Shown here: positions 10,848-21,877 of the stretch, one piece after another
How the letters are laid out: the number at the start of each line of letters is the position of its first letter
Numbering within the stretch: position 1 is the stretch's first letter
Assembly: GCF_011078175.1 (NCBI RefSeq)
Contig: NZ_JAALCJ010000003.1
Location: 124,001 to 188,000, forward strand
DNA length: 64,000 bases
Source of the DNA: Enterobacter cloacae
Lineage (GTDB): Bacteria > Pseudomonadota > Gammaproteobacteria > Enterobacterales > Enterobacteriaceae
Direction of reading: 5' to 3'
Notes under the pieces: model-generated
Seen by the model: only the letters and a program-made list of their open reading frames with translations
Database searches by the model: none
What the model was told of the DNA's origin: nothing
Translations under genes and position numbers: made by a program

Positions 10848-11342
10848 TTACTCACGCATGATTTTATCGCCGCGCGAGAGGCCAACAACGCCAGAGCGCG
10901 CAACTTCAACAATTTTTGCTACATCCCTGACAGAAGCCAGGAATGCATCCAGTTTATCGCTCGTTCCGGCAAGCTGAACAGTATATATAGAAGGCGTGAC
11001 GTCGATAATCTGCCCACGGAATATATCCGTGTTGCGCTTGACCTCTTCTCGGCCGTAACCGCTGGCCTGAATTTTCACCAACATCACTTCACGTTCGACG
11101 TAAGCCCCCTGCCCCAGCTCGCTGACGCGCAACACGTCCACCAGCTTATGCAATTGCTTTTCGATCTGCTCAAGTACCTTCGCATCGCCGACAGTCTGGA
11201 TCGTCATGCGGGAGAGCGTGGGATCATCGGTCGGCGCAACGGTCAGGCTTTCAATGTTGTAGCCGCGCTGCGCAAAAAGCCCAATGACGCGCGACAGTGC
11301 GCCCGACTCATTTTCCAGTAATACAGATAATATCCGGCGCAT
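10848..11342 (-). CDS. ilvH: Acetolactate synthase III, regulatory subunit
   Basis: IlvH is the small subunit that binds valine and controls the IlvI catalytic subunit, in valine, isoleucine and leucine synthesis. The product has 164 residues with an N-terminal ACT domain ([20 protein letters not shown]) and a C-terminal domain (from about 80) that activates the large subunit. One extra glutamate follows the E. coli C-terminus (IMRE instead of IMR). The ATG lies 1 bp after the ilvI stop, so the two subunits are coupled. Confidence 0.98.
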   Translation of the reverse strand: MRRILSVLLENESGALSRVIGLFAQRGYNIESLTVAPTDDPTLSRMTIQTVGDAKVLEQIEKQLHKLVDVLRVSELGQGAYVEREVMLVKIQASGYGREEVKRNTDIFRGQIIDVTPSIYTVQLAGTSDKLDAFLASVRDVAKIVEVARSGVVGLSRGDKIMRE

Positions 11343-11343
11343 A

Positions 11344-13068
11344 TCAGGTTCTCTCCGTTTTGCTTAACCACATTTCATCCATACCGCCGCCACGAATATG
11401 CATCGGATAAACGTGTTCTGTGCCATCAACAATGACGTCCATGAAAACGAGGCGATTGTTTTTAACGTGTTCAAGCGCTTCGCCGAGCTTCGCTTCCAGC
11501 TCTGACGGATCGGTTACCCGCATGCCAATATGGCCATAAGCTTCAGCCAGGCGGACAAAGTCCGGAAGTGACGTCATATAAGACTGAGAGTGACGGCCGG
11601 AATAAATCATATCCTGCCACTGTTTCACCATGCCGAGGTAACCGTTATTCAGGTTAAGTATCAGCACTGGCAGCTCATATTGCAGTGCGGTAGAAAGTTC
11701 CTGAATATTCATCTGGATACTGCCATCACCCGTCACGCAGATGACCGTTTCGCCAGGCAACGCCAGCTTCACCCCCAGCGCGGCGGGTAGACCAAAGCCC
11801 ATCGTGCCCAGCCCGCCTGAGTTGATCCAGCGACGCGGTTTATCAAACGGGTAATACAGGGCAGCAAACATCTGATGCTGGCCCACGTCAGAAGTGACAT
11901 ACGCGTCGCCATTGGTCAGACGCCAGATTGTCTCGATCACCGCCTGCGGCTTAATGTTCTCACTTTGCGTATCGTATTTAAGGCACTGACGGCCGCGCCA
12001 TTGCTCGATTTGCTGCCACCAGTCGCGGATCTCATCCAACGGTTGAGATACAGTCTCCTGCGCCAGCAGATCCAACATTTGATCCAGCACCTGTCGGGCG
12101 TCCCCCACGATCGGCACATCCGCCGGCACTGTTTTAGAGATAGAGGTAGGATCGATATCAATGTGCAGCACCGTCGCATTTGGACAGTATTTCGCCAGAT
12201 TGTTGGTGGTGCGATCGTCAAAACGCACGCCGACGGCAAAAATCACATCTGCATTGTGCATCGTCATATTGGCTTCATAGGTGCCGTGCATACCCAGCAT
12301 GCCCAGCGCCTGACGATGGGTGGCCGGGAATGCCCCCAGCCCCATCAGCGATGATGCGACAGGAAGATTAAGCTTCTCAATCAGCTCGCGTAGTTGCGTT
12401 TCACAGGCTGCATTGATGGCGCCGCCCCCCACGTAGACGACGGGTTTTTTCGCAGCCAGCAGCGTTTGCAGGGCACGCTTAATCTGGCCTTTGTGCCCTT
12501 GGGTCGTCGGATTATACGAACGCATGCTCACCGATTCAGGCCACAGGTAAGGGAGTTTATTCGCCGGATTGAGAATATCCTTTGGCAGATCAACGACTAC
12601 TGGTCCAGGACGACCGCTGGCGGCCAGCCAGAAGGCTTTTTTCAGTACACCCGGGATGTCTTCCGTTTGCTTAACCAGGAAGCTGTGCTTCACCACGGGG
12701 CGTGAGATCCCCACCATGTCGCACTCCTGAAACGCATCATAGCCAATCAGTGACGTCGCTACCTGTCCGGAGAGAATGACCAGTGGAATGGAGTCCATAT
12801 ACGCCGTCGCAATGCCGGTAATGGCATTGGTCGCCCCCGGGCCGGATGTGACCAGCACAACACCCACTTCGCCCGTGGCGCGGGCCAGGCCGTCAGCCAT
12901 GTGCACAGCAGCTTGTTCATGACGAACCAGAACATGATCGATTCCGCCGACCGTATGCAGCGCGTCATAAATATCGAGTACCGCGCCTCCGGGATAGCCA
13001 AACACTTGTTTTACGCCCTGATCGATAAGCGATCGGACGACCATTTCCGCGCCAGACAACATCTCCAT
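11344..13068 (-). CDS. ilvI: Acetolactate synthase III, catalytic subunit
   Basis: IlvI condenses two pyruvates (or pyruvate and 2-oxobutyrate) using thiamine diphosphate and FAD. The 574-residue product has the three domains of the family: N-terminal Pyr domain with the catalytic glutamate region ([17 protein letters not shown]), the central FAD-binding domain, and the C-terminal domain with the diphosphate motif [15 protein letters not shown]...NLNNGY. The ATG at 13068 follows a clear GGAGG. It is the first gene of ilvIH, controlled in E. coli by Lrp acting on AT-rich DNA upstream. Confidence 0.98.
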   Translation of the reverse strand: MEMLSGAEMVVRSLIDQGVKQVFGYPGGAVLDIYDALHTVGGIDHVLVRHEQAAVHMADGLARATGEVGVVLVTSGPGATNAITGIATAYMDSIPLVILSGQVATSLIGYDAFQECDMVGISRPVVKHSFLVKQTEDIPGVLKKAFWLAASGRPGPVVVDLPKDILNPANKLPYLWPESVSMRSYNPTTQGHKGQIKRALQTLLAAKKPVVYVGGGAINAACETQLRELIEKLNLPVASSLMGLGAFPATHRQALGMLGMHGTYEANMTMHNADVIFAVGVRFDDRTTNNLAKYCPNATVLHIDIDPTSISKTVPADVPIVGDARQVLDQMLDLLAQETVSQPLDEIRDWWQQIEQWRGRQCLKYDTQSENIKPQAVIETIWRLTNGDAYVTSDVGQHQMFAALYYPFDKPRRWINSGGLGTMGFGLPAALGVKLALPGETVICVTGDGSIQMNIQELSTALQYELPVLILNLNNGYLGMVKQWQDMIYSGRHSQSYMTSLPDFVRLAEAYGHIGMRVTDPSELEAKLGEALEHVKNNRLVFMDVIVDGTEHVYPMHIRGGGMDEMWLSKTERT

Positions 13069-13404
13069 GCTTTGCCTCCAGGCTTTTGTTATAGACGGTC
13101 CACGAAATTCATTTCCGCGCCGTCTTCTGACAGGGTAAACCCATCTTATAATGTGCAGAGTGAGGGATACCTTAACCGCTCGTTATGAGGCAGGCAATTA
13201 GCAAACGGAATGCAGGAAGAGGCTATAAAAGCAGAAAAAACAGCCGTCAGACATGAATATAGTCAATTCGTCTGGTGAGAGTGGAGACACTAATAATTCG
13301 TCTCTTAAAAAGCGGATGAATCAGGAAATCATCTATTTTTAAGCACCCACACGGCATTGAAGAAAATCGTACAGCACAAAATATTGTCTGTATAAAAAAA
13401 GATA
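13069..13404. promoter_or_regulatory. ilvIH upstream control region
   Basis: About 335 bp without a gene, between ilvI and the leuO terminator. It holds a candidate -10 on the minus strand (TATAAG, 13145-13150) and AT-rich stretches (13230-13400). In E. coli the same interval binds Lrp at several sites. I could not define individual Lrp sites here, so the role is inferred from position. Confidence 0.5.
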
Positions 13405-13436
13405 GAATAAACCGCATGCCTCCATGCGGTTTATTC
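13405..13436 (-). terminator. leuO terminator
   Basis: A perfect 14-bp stem, GAATAAACCGCATG (13405-13418) with CATGCGGTTTATTC (13423-13436), and a 4-base loop. On the minus strand it is followed after 4 bases by seven T. It lies just beyond the leuO stop. Confidence 0.9.
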
Positions 13437-13444
13437 CCCCAGAC

Positions 13445-14389
13445 TTATCGACGACAAATATTGATCAGCAGCTCTTCCATCCACTGATGACCTTTATCCC
13501 GACCCGCGGCTTCATGCCAGGAAAGATAACAGGTACGGCTATTAAGCTTGAGCGGCAGGGGTAAAATTTGCAGGCTCAGCGAATCGGAGAACTCCTCAGC
13601 AAGCCAACGCGGTGCAATAGCGACTAATTGCGTCTGAGAAACGACATTTAATACGCTGACCATAGCCATTCCCTGATAGGCCACGCTGGCTTGTTTATCG
13701 ACCGTGTCATACCACGGCTGACTGAATGAGGCATATCTGTCAAGAGCGACAACGGCGTGCTGCTCGCTGTAAACATCGCTTTCACGCAGCGGTGAATTCA
13801 TGCGCGGATGTTTTTTGCTGGCAACTAATACCATTTCATCTTTGAACAATGGAACACAGGCAAACTCTGGACGGCGAAACTCCTCGTAGCCCATAACGAA
13901 CTCCGTTTCCTGATAACGAAGCTGGTGCTCAGTGTTTTGATTTAATGATGATTTAAAAACGAGATGAATATTAGGGGCAATCTGTTCAACTTTATTATAT
14001 ATAACAGATGTCAAATAATTGTCTAACGGACTGCATACACAGAGGTGGAAAACCCGCTCACTGCTTAAAGGTTCAAAACCCGAGCCGGGAAGCTCATTTT
14101 GAACAAGCTGTAGCGCCTGACGAATTGAGCCGAATAGCTGGAATGCACGCGCCGTGGGCTGAATTCCTCTGCCATAACGGACGAATAACTCGTCGTTAAA
14201 CATCACTTTAAGCCTGGCTACGGCATTACTTACGGCAGGTTGAGACATTCCCAGAGATTGAGCTGCTCGCGTAATATTCTGCTCCTGCATAACTGCATCA
14301 AACACAGTTAACAAGTTGAGATCCACTGTGCGTAACTGAGGCTTAACGCCATCATAAGCCTGTGGCTGATTAATATTATTTTCTGGCAT
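13445..14389 (-). CDS. leuO: LysR-family regulator LeuO
   Basis: LeuO is a pleiotropic LysR-type regulator that counteracts H-NS silencing and acts on the leu and many other operons. From the ATG at 14389 the product is 314 residues, the same as E. coli. The winged helix-turn-helix spans about 20-80 ([20 protein letters not shown], then [13 protein letters not shown]), followed by an effector domain. I prefer this ATG because GGAG precedes it by 6 bases and the N-terminus MPE matches E. coli. A GTG at 14407 would add six residues. It lies between ilvIH and leu, divergent from leuL. Confidence 0.95.
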   Translation of the reverse strand: MPENNINQPQAYDGVKPQLRTVDLNLLTVFDAVMQEQNITRAAQSLGMSQPAVSNAVARLKVMFNDELFVRYGRGIQPTARAFQLFGSIRQALQLVQNELPGSGFEPLSSERVFHLCVCSPLDNYLTSVIYNKVEQIAPNIHLVFKSSLNQNTEHQLRYQETEFVMGYEEFRRPEFACVPLFKDEMVLVASKKHPRMNSPLRESDVYSEQHAVVALDRYASFSQPWYDTVDKQASVAYQGMAMVSVLNVVSQTQLVAIAPRWLAEEFSDSLSLQILPLPLKLNSRTCYLSWHEAAGRDKGHQWMEELLINICRR

Positions 14390-14954
14390 TTTTGACTCCA
14401 CTGTCACGCTAAATTCCCTTTGCCAAAGTACAGTAATAACTTCGAAATATATGATTTACCATGCATATACAACAAGCGAAAGGAAATTATTTAAAAATCG
14501 GAATATATAAAGAACTCTCATTCAAGAGATGACATTAGGTATCTCATTAATGAAAAGCTAAAAAACGTTCAAATGATATCTATAAATTTAATGCAAGCAT
14601 GAAACCATAAATTAGACAAATATACAATCACCACACTCGTTAATAATGACTTAAGTATTATTAAACTATGAAGGGCAGGCACAACGATTTCATTAACAAA
14701 ACGATATCAAAATTTATAACTTTCCCAACCGCGATGCATTCATGGAAATTATAACTAAATGAAATAAAACGCATTCCATATCACAGTCTGACGGTAAAAA
14801 TAGTGTGTCCAATTGCTACCAATTATATTCAAATCATTCCAGAGATGAATCACCAGTCCAATATTAGACAATTAAATCGGTTAGCTACGCAAAAACCAGC
14901 ACAATTAGCTAATGTGTTGCGCCTGTAACGAGTGACCGTTTTGCCTGAGAGGGG
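14390..14954. promoter_or_regulatory. AT-rich leuO/leu intergenic control region
   Basis: About 565 bp without a gene between divergent leuO and leuL. It is strongly AT-rich from about 14420 to 14900, with many A and T runs, in contrast to the GC-rich genes on both sides. In E. coli and Salmonella this interval holds the leuO promoter and the H-NS nucleation and silencing DNA that LeuO relieves. By position this stretch should do the same, but no individual site can be assigned by eye. Confidence 0.6.
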
Positions 14955-14983
14955 TTGACATGTGTCGGCGTATCCAGTACCAC
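14955..14983 (+). promoter_or_regulatory. leuLABCD promoter
   Basis: A perfect -35 TTGACA (14955-14960) lies 58 bp before the leuL start. With a 17-bp spacer the -10 would be TACCAC (14978-14983), a poor match, and the following bases CTAAAAGCATATCGCATT are nearly as in E. coli. The -35 is certain; the exact -10 is not. Confidence 0.7.
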
Positions 14984-15017
14984 TAAAAGCATATCGCATT
15001 CACCTGGAGCACGATTC

Positions 15018-15104
15018 ATGATTCGCACCCTTCGTTTCACCGGTCTACTACTACTAAACGCATCCACTGTGCGCGGTAGACTGGCGGGCGAAATTCAGCG
15101 TTGA
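15018..15104 (+). CDS. leuL: leu operon leader peptide
   Basis: A 28-residue leader peptide (MIRTLRFTGLLLLNASTVRG then RLAGEIQR) with GGAG 8 bases before the ATG. It contains four consecutive leucines, all encoded by the rare codon CTA. Ribosome stalling at these codons when charged leucyl-tRNA is scarce is the basis of leu attenuation. The attenuator hairpin follows 23 bp after the stop. Its length and the LLLLNAS core equal those of E. coli LeuL. Confidence 0.95.
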   Translation: MIRTLRFTGLLLLNASTVRGRLAGEIQR

Positions 15105-15127
15105 ATCGTCCACAGTAAAACTAAAAA

Positions 15128-15152
15128 CCCGCGCCATTGCGCGGGTTTTTTT
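15128..15152 (+). terminator. leu attenuator
   Basis: CCCGCGC (15128-15134) pairs with GCGCGGG (15139-15145) around CATT and is followed by seven T. It lies between leuL and leuA and would end transcription when leucine is plentiful. Confidence 0.93.
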
Positions 15153-15195
15153 ATGCTCGTAGCAAGGCGCCCTAAGACAGACAAGGACCTAACCC

Positions 15196-17858
<2,663 letters not shown>

Positions 17859-17860
17859 TC

Positions 17861-19261
17861 ATGGCTAAGACGTTATATGAGAAGTTGTTTGATGCGCACG
17901 TTGTTTACGAGGCGCCAGACGAGACCCCGTTGCTTTACATTGACCGCCATCTGGTACACGAAGTGACCTCCCCTCAGGCATTTGACGGCCTGCGCGCGCA
18001 TAAGCGCCCGGTGCGTCAGCCGGGGAAAACCTTTGCCACGATGGATCACAACGTCTCCACAGAGACTAAAGACATCAATGCCTCTGGCGAGATGGCGCGT
18101 ATCCAGATGCAGGAGCTGATCAAGAACTGTAACGAGTTTGGCGTTGAGCTGTACGATCTGAACCACCCCTACCAGGGCATCGTCCACGTAATGGGGCCTG
18201 AGCAGGGTATTACTCTGCCGGGCATGACCATCGTCTGCGGCGACTCCCACACCGCAACGCACGGCGCGTTTGGCGCACTGGCGTTCGGGATTGGTACATC
18301 AGAAGTAGAGCATGTTCTGGCCACACAGACCCTGAAACAGGGCCGCGCCAAAACCATGAAGATTGAAGTGAAGGGTAAAGCCGCACCGGGCATCACCGCG
18401 AAAGATATCGTGCTGGCGATTATCGGCAAAACCGGTAGCGCGGGCGGCACCGGTCACGTGGTGGAATTCTGCGGGGACGCCATCCAGGCGCTGAGCATGG
18501 AAGGCCGCATGACCCTGTGCAACATGGCCATTGAGATGGGCGCCAAGGCAGGCCTGGTTGCGCCAGACGAAACCACCTTTAGCTATGTGAAGGGGCGTCT
18601 GCATGCGCCGAAAGGACAGGATTTTGATGACGCGGTCGCGTACTGGAAAACCCTGAAAACGGACGAGGGGGCAATTTTTGATACCGTTGTGACGTTGCAG
18701 GCGGAAGAGATCGCCCCGCAGGTCACCTGGGGCACCAACCCGGGCCAGGTGATTTCCGTCAACGACAGCATTCCTGACCCGGCTTCCTTCGCCGATCCGG
18801 TCGAGCGCGCCAGTGCGGAAAAAGCGCTGGCTTACATGGGGCTGAAACCCGGCGTACCGCTGACCGACGTGAGTATTGATAAAGTGTTCATCGGCTCCTG
18901 CACCAACTCCCGTATCGAAGACCTGCGTGCGGCGGCAGAGATTGCCAAAGGCCGTAAAGTGGCGCCGGGCGTGCAGGCGCTGGTAGTGCCGGGCTCCGGG
19001 CCGGTGAAAGCCCAGGCGGAAGCGGAGGGTCTGGATAAGATCTTTATTGAAGCAGGCTTCGAGTGGCGCCTGCCCGGCTGCTCCATGTGTCTGGCGATGA
19101 ACAACGACCGCCTGAATCCGGGCGAGCGCTGTGCCTCTACCAGCAACCGTAACTTTGAAGGCCGTCAGGGCCGCGGGGGACGTACCCATCTGGTCAGCCC
19201 GGCAATGGCCGCCGCTGCGGCAGTCACCGGTCATTTCGCCGATATTCGCAGCCTGAAATAA
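17861..19261 (+). CDS. leuC: 3-isopropylmalate dehydratase, large subunit
   Basis: LeuC with LeuD isomerises 2- to 3-isopropylmalate. The 466-residue product belongs to the aconitase family; the [4Fe-4S] ligands are seen in IGSCTNSR (around 345) and [10 protein letters not shown] (around 405). [18 protein letters not shown] near 130 is the family active-site stretch. It begins 2 bp after leuB and is followed by leuD after 10 bp. It matches E. coli LeuC throughout. Confidence 0.98.
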   Translation: MAKTLYEKLFDAHVVYEAPDETPLLYIDRHLVHEVTSPQAFDGLRAHKRPVRQPGKTFATMDHNVSTETKDINASGEMARIQMQELIKNCNEFGVELYDLNHPYQGIVHVMGPEQGITLPGMTIVCGDSHTATHGAFGALAFGIGTSEVEHVLATQTLKQGRAKTMKIEVKGKAAPGITAKDIVLAIIGKTGSAGGTGHVVEFCGDAIQALSMEGRMTLCNMAIEMGAKAGLVAPDETTFSYVKGRLHAPKGQDFDDAVAYWKTLKTDEGAIFDTVVTLQAEEIAPQVTWGTNPGQVISVNDSIPDPASFADPVERASAEKALAYMGLKPGVPLTDVSIDKVFIGSCTNSRIEDLRAAAEIAKGRKVAPGVQALVVPGSGPVKAQAEAEGLDKIFIEAGFEWRLPGCSMCLAMNNDRLNPGERCASTSNRNFEGRQGRGGRTHLVSPAMAAAAAVTGHFADIRSLK

Positions 19262-19271
19262 GGAGACAATC

Positions 19272-19877
19272 ATGGCAGAGAAATTTACCCAACATACGGG
19301 CCGGGTTGTCCCTCTGGACGCCGCGAACGTCGATACCGACGCGATCATTCCTAAGCAGTTTTTGCAGAAAGTGACGCGCACGGGTTTTGGTGCGCATCTG
19401 TTCAACGACTGGCGTTTCCTCGACGATAAAGGCGAAGTCCCTGATCCGGAGTTTGTCCTGAACTTCCCGGAATACAAAGGGGCTTCCATTCTGCTGGCGC
19501 GGGAAAACTTTGGCTGCGGATCGTCGCGTGAACATGCGCCGTGGGCATTAACCGACTACGGCTTTAAGGTGGTTATCGCCCCGAGCTTCGCGGATATCTT
19601 CTACGGCAACAGCTTCAACAACCAGCTGCTGCCGGTGACGCTGAGTGACGAACAGGTTGATGAATTGTTCGCGCTGGTTAAGGCGAATCCGGGCATGGCG
19701 TTTGAAGTGGATCTGGAAGCGGAAGTGGTGAAAGCCGGTGACAAGACCTACAGCTTCAGCATTGATGCGTTTCGCCGTCATTGCATGCTGAACGGTCTGG
19801 ACAGTATTGGTCTGACGCTCCAGCACGAAGACGCCATCTCAGCGTACGAGAAAAAACAGCCTGCGTTTATGGGCTAA
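19272..19877 (+). CDS. leuD: 3-isopropylmalate dehydratase, small subunit
   Basis: LeuD is the small swivelling subunit partnering LeuC. The 201-residue product shows the family motif [16 protein letters not shown] around 80 and [17 protein letters not shown] around 112. The ATG follows AAGGAGACAATC. It is the last gene of leuLABCD and is followed by a strong hairpin. Confidence 0.98.
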   Translation: MAEKFTQHTGRVVPLDAANVDTDAIIPKQFLQKVTRTGFGAHLFNDWRFLDDKGEVPDPEFVLNFPEYKGASILLARENFGCGSSREHAPWALTDYGFKVVIAPSFADIFYGNSFNNQLLPVTLSDEQVDELFALVKANPGMAFEVDLEAEVVKAGDKTYSFSIDAFRRHCMLNGLDSIGLTLQHEDAISAYEKKQPAFMG

Positions 19878-19880
19878 AGG

Positions 19881-19907
19881 CAATGGCCCGCAGAAAGCGG
19901 GCCATTG
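19881..19907 (+). terminator. leu operon 3' hairpin
   Basis: CAATGGCCCGC (19881-19891) pairs perfectly with GCGGGCCATTG (19897-19907) around a 5-base loop, 3 bp after the leuD stop. No T run follows, so it may act with Rho or stabilise the 3' end rather than terminate alone. Confidence 0.65.
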
Positions 19908-19941
19908 ATAAGGGTGCGTTGAGGCTCAACCACTCTGGAGA

Positions 19942-19962
19942 GGCGGGGAACTCTTCCCCGCC
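19942..19962 (-). terminator. Hairpin downstream of the hok-like gene
   Basis: GGCGGGGAA pairs with TTCCCCGCC around CTC. A GC-rich hairpin lies at the same place in known hok mRNAs, just after the hok stop. No T tract follows, so it is more likely part of the mRNA fold than a terminator alone. Confidence 0.5.
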
Positions 19963-19969
19963 AATACCG

Positions 19970-20122
19970 CTAACGTTTTGCTTCGTAAGCCAACACTGCC
20001 GCCAGCTCTGTTTTCTCCTGTCTGAAATGCAATTCACATAGCGAATCACGCACCATCCAGGTGAAGATCAACAGCGTCGTACAGATCAGAAACAAACCTA
20101 ACAGCAGAGTACGTTTTGGCAT
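19970..20122 (-). CDS. Hok/Gef-family small membrane toxin
   Basis: A 50-residue protein with one membrane segment (about 4-23, RTLLLGLFLICTTLLIFTWM) followed by the family signature RDSLCELHF (25-33) with its invariant cysteine, and the C-terminal AYEAKR. It is closest to E. coli HokA as remembered. Hok proteins insert in the inner membrane, collapse the membrane potential and are silenced by an antisense RNA. The ATG at 20122 has a very strong ribosome site (AAGGAGG, 5 bases away). The frame stays open upstream to a TTG at 20251, which may represent a mok-like overlapping frame. It lies between leuD and setA, where E. coli K-12 has no hok gene. Confidence 0.9.
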   Translation of the reverse strand: MPKRTLLLGLFLICTTLLIFTWMVRDSLCELHFRQEKTELAAVLAYEAKR

Positions 20123-20135
20123 TCCAGCCTCCTTA

Positions 20136-20225
20136 TTGCTTTTCGGCAATGAAGAGACTAACCTCGCAATGTGTGTTGTGAAGTTGGTCTCCCCATCAGT
20201 TTTTTGATGTGGGACTCTCCACTGT
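20136..20225 (+). ncRNA. Candidate Sok-like antisense RNA
   Basis: Every hok locus needs a short RNA made from the opposite strand over the mok/hok leader. On the plus strand a candidate promoter is TTGCTT (20136-20141), 17 bp, TAACCT (20159-20164), which would start an RNA near 20171 running away from hok. A hairpin CCCATCA...TGATG with a T run inside (about 20193-20211) could be its end. The promoter match is weak and the RNA is inferred from the family rule. Confidence 0.35.
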
Positions 20226-20274
20226 TTGCCTCTTGCGACAGCCTGAGGCAAACAGCCTCAAGCACCCGTCACGC

Positions 20275-20303
20275 ACTCTATGCGCCCTCTCTGCGCCTGT
20301 CAG
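20275..20303 (-). promoter_or_regulatory. hok promoter
   Basis: On the minus strand CTGACA (20298-20303), a 17-bp spacer and TAGAGT (20275-20280). Transcription would start about 8 bases downstream at the GGGTGC of the tac element, as in known hok genes. Confidence 0.7.
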
Positions 20304-20338
20304 AAAATCGTTTCATTTCGTGAAGCCGCCTTCCAGAA

Positions 20339-21517
20339 TCAAACGTCTTTTACCCGGCACGTCAGCATCAGCGTGACAAGCGAAATCGCTGCGATCACCC
20401 AGTACACGGATGCATGCCCATAGCTTTGCGACAGCGCCCCCTGAATCACCCCTGCCAGAATCACGCCGGTAGAGATACTGTTGGTAAACAGCGTGGTCGC
20501 GGAGCCTGCGCGCCCCGGCATTAAATCCTGGAACCAGAGCATGCCGATCCCGGCAACGATACCGATAAACACTGCGTTAAACAGCTGCAACGCCAGTAAG
20601 GCTTCACGCGAATGGAAAAGGATCAGCCCCGCGTAGAACACTACCCCAGCCGCCACGGCGACGACCATCATCCGACGCTTTCCGAAACGTTTTACATAGT
20701 AACCCGCCAGAATCATCGCCGGGATCTCTAGCCCGGCAGCGGTGCCCATCAGGATACCCGCGAGCTTATCCGGCAGCCCCAGATCGCTGCTGATCCACAG
20801 CGGCATATCAATAATGTACATGGTGTTGCATGTCCACATCAGCGTGGAAGCGATAAACAACATGCGAACGTTTTTATCCTGCCAGCCGCTCACCTGCGTG
20901 ATGGGTTTGTCCGTCGTCTGCTCTACGCGCGCCACCGATGGCAGCGCAAAGGCTATCAGCGCCAGGCTGATGGCAAAAATACCCGCCGCGATGGTGAACA
21001 TGGCGGTAAAGCCGTAGTTCAGCGCCAGCATGAATGCCAGCGGGGGGCCGATGACCCAAGCCAGAGAGAGCTGCGCACGCATTACCGAGCTGAACATGAC
21101 TACTTCCCGCGCCGAGTTGTCGGCGTACTCCCGCGCCAGGGCGAAGAGCTGCGGCATGGCGGTATTCGCGAGAGAGGCCAGCAGCACGCCGCAGGTGATA
21201 AGTGTCAGGTAATGGCGGTTGAAGGCAAACAGCAGCGCGTTACCCACGGCCATGGCACAGCAAAAGAGGATCAGCTTACGGCGATCGCCCTGGCTGTCGG
21301 ATCGTTTCGCCAGCGCCAGGCTGACGAGGATCCCGGCAATAGCGTTGACGGTATAGAACAGGCCCACCCAAAACGGCTGCGCGCCCACCTCGCGGCTGAG
21401 AAACAGGCTCAGCGTCGGTGCCTGTAGCGCGCCGGCCACGCCCATCATGAAGGCCACCAGCATAAAAGCGGCGTACACGCCGTTCAGGCGTCGCCCCATC
21501 GTCATCAACCAGAGCAT
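20339..21517 (-). CDS. setA: Sugar efflux transporter SetA
   Basis: SetA is a major-facilitator exporter of glucosides, lactose and sugar analogues; in E. coli it lies downstream of sgrS and helps in sugar-phosphate stress. The product from the ATG at 21517 is 392 residues, as in E. coli, with about 12 membrane segments and the MFS loop motif around AKRSDSQGDRRK. AAGGA precedes this ATG by 7 bases; an upstream in-frame TTG at 21523 is less likely. The gene follows sgrS on the same strand after 47 bp, so read-through of the sgrS terminator could feed it. Confidence 0.96.
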   Translation of the reverse strand: MLWLMTMGRRLNGVYAAFMLVAFMMGVAGALQAPTLSLFLSREVGAQPFWVGLFYTVNAIAGILVSLALAKRSDSQGDRRKLILFCCAMAVGNALLFAFNRHYLTLITCGVLLASLANTAMPQLFALAREYADNSAREVVMFSSVMRAQLSLAWVIGPPLAFMLALNYGFTAMFTIAAGIFAISLALIAFALPSVARVEQTTDKPITQVSGWQDKNVRMLFIASTLMWTCNTMYIIDMPLWISSDLGLPDKLAGILMGTAAGLEIPAMILAGYYVKRFGKRRMMVVAVAAGVVFYAGLILFHSREALLALQLFNAVFIGIVAGIGMLWFQDLMPGRAGSATTLFTNSISTGVILAGVIQGALSQSYGHASVYWVIAAISLVTLMLTCRVKDV

Positions 21518-21570
21518 GCACAAGTCCTTATGAAAGCAAATAGAATTGGGTGGAATAGTAAACGAAAAAA

Positions 21571-21593
21571 GCCAGCAAAAACATTTTGCTGGC
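21571..21593 (-). terminator. sgrS terminator
   Basis: GCCAGCAAAA pairs with TTTTGCTGGC around a 3-base loop, followed on the minus strand by six T (complement at 21565-21570). The T tail is also where Hfq would bind SgrS. Confidence 0.93.
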
Positions 21594-21636
21594 GGGTGAT
21601 TAGCACCAATACTCAGTCACACATGATCGAGGCGAG

Positions 21637-21789
21637 TTAGCAAGAAGAGGTCGGTTTCGTAACATCCCACTGCATCAATTCTTCTAACATTTTCAGCCGC
21701 TGCTCTGCGCACTGGCGGGCCAGCCAGGACGATCCTTTTGTCGCTGAAAAGTACTGCTGATAAAACTGACGTGCGGTAGACCTCTTCAT
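21637..21789 (-). CDS. sgrT: SgrT, small inhibitor of glucose transport encoded within SgrS
   Basis: SgrT is a small protein made from SgrS that inhibits the PtsG glucose transporter directly. The reading frame has 50 codons (MKRSTARQFYQQYFSATKGS ... LEELMQWDV ... TSSC) and starts at an ATG with GGAGG 6 bases upstream. E. coli SgrT has 43 residues; this one has about five more at the N-terminus and a slightly different tail. The shared core RQFYQ-YF-AT and the LMQWD stretch support the call. The stop lies 15 bases before the ptsG-pairing segment. Confidence 0.88.
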   Translation of the reverse strand: MKRSTARQFYQQYFSATKGSSWLARQCAEQRLKMLEELMQWDVTKPTSSC

Positions 21790-21877
21790 AATTTACCTCC
21801 TCGCTTCATCGGGAAGAATTATTGGCTTAATATAGGGATTAATAAATTGCTGATTTTTTGTCAGGAGTTCCTCTTTT

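Larger units (their letters stand above)
19912..20267 (-). ncRNA. hok-type type I toxin-antitoxin mRNA with tac/fbi ends
   Basis: The predicted transcript on the minus strand begins near GGGTGCTTGAGGC (complement at 20255-20267), which resembles the known hok mRNA 5' end (GGCGCUUGAGGC). A hairpin TGAGGC-GCCTCA follows at once. At the 3' side the RNA would carry GCCTCAACGCACCC (complement at 19912-19925), complementary to the 5' end with one bulged base. This is the tac/fbi end-to-end pairing that keeps full-length hok mRNA silent. A GC hairpin (19942-19962) lies between the hok stop and the 3' element. Ends are inferred, not mapped. Confidence 0.75.
21565..21810 (-). ncRNA. sgrS: SgrS, sugar-phosphate stress small RNA
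   Basis: SgrS is an Hfq-dependent RNA that pairs with ptsG and other mRNAs when glucose-6-phosphate accumulates. The predicted 5' end GATGAAGCGAGGAGG (from 21810) matches E. coli SgrS. The ptsG-pairing segment GTGTGACTGAGTATTGGTG (complement at 21604-21622) is intact. A 10-bp terminator stem (21571-21580 with 21584-21593) is followed by six T. The length is about 246 bases against 227 in E. coli. It is divergent from sgrR, its activator, and encodes SgrT. Confidence 0.93.
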
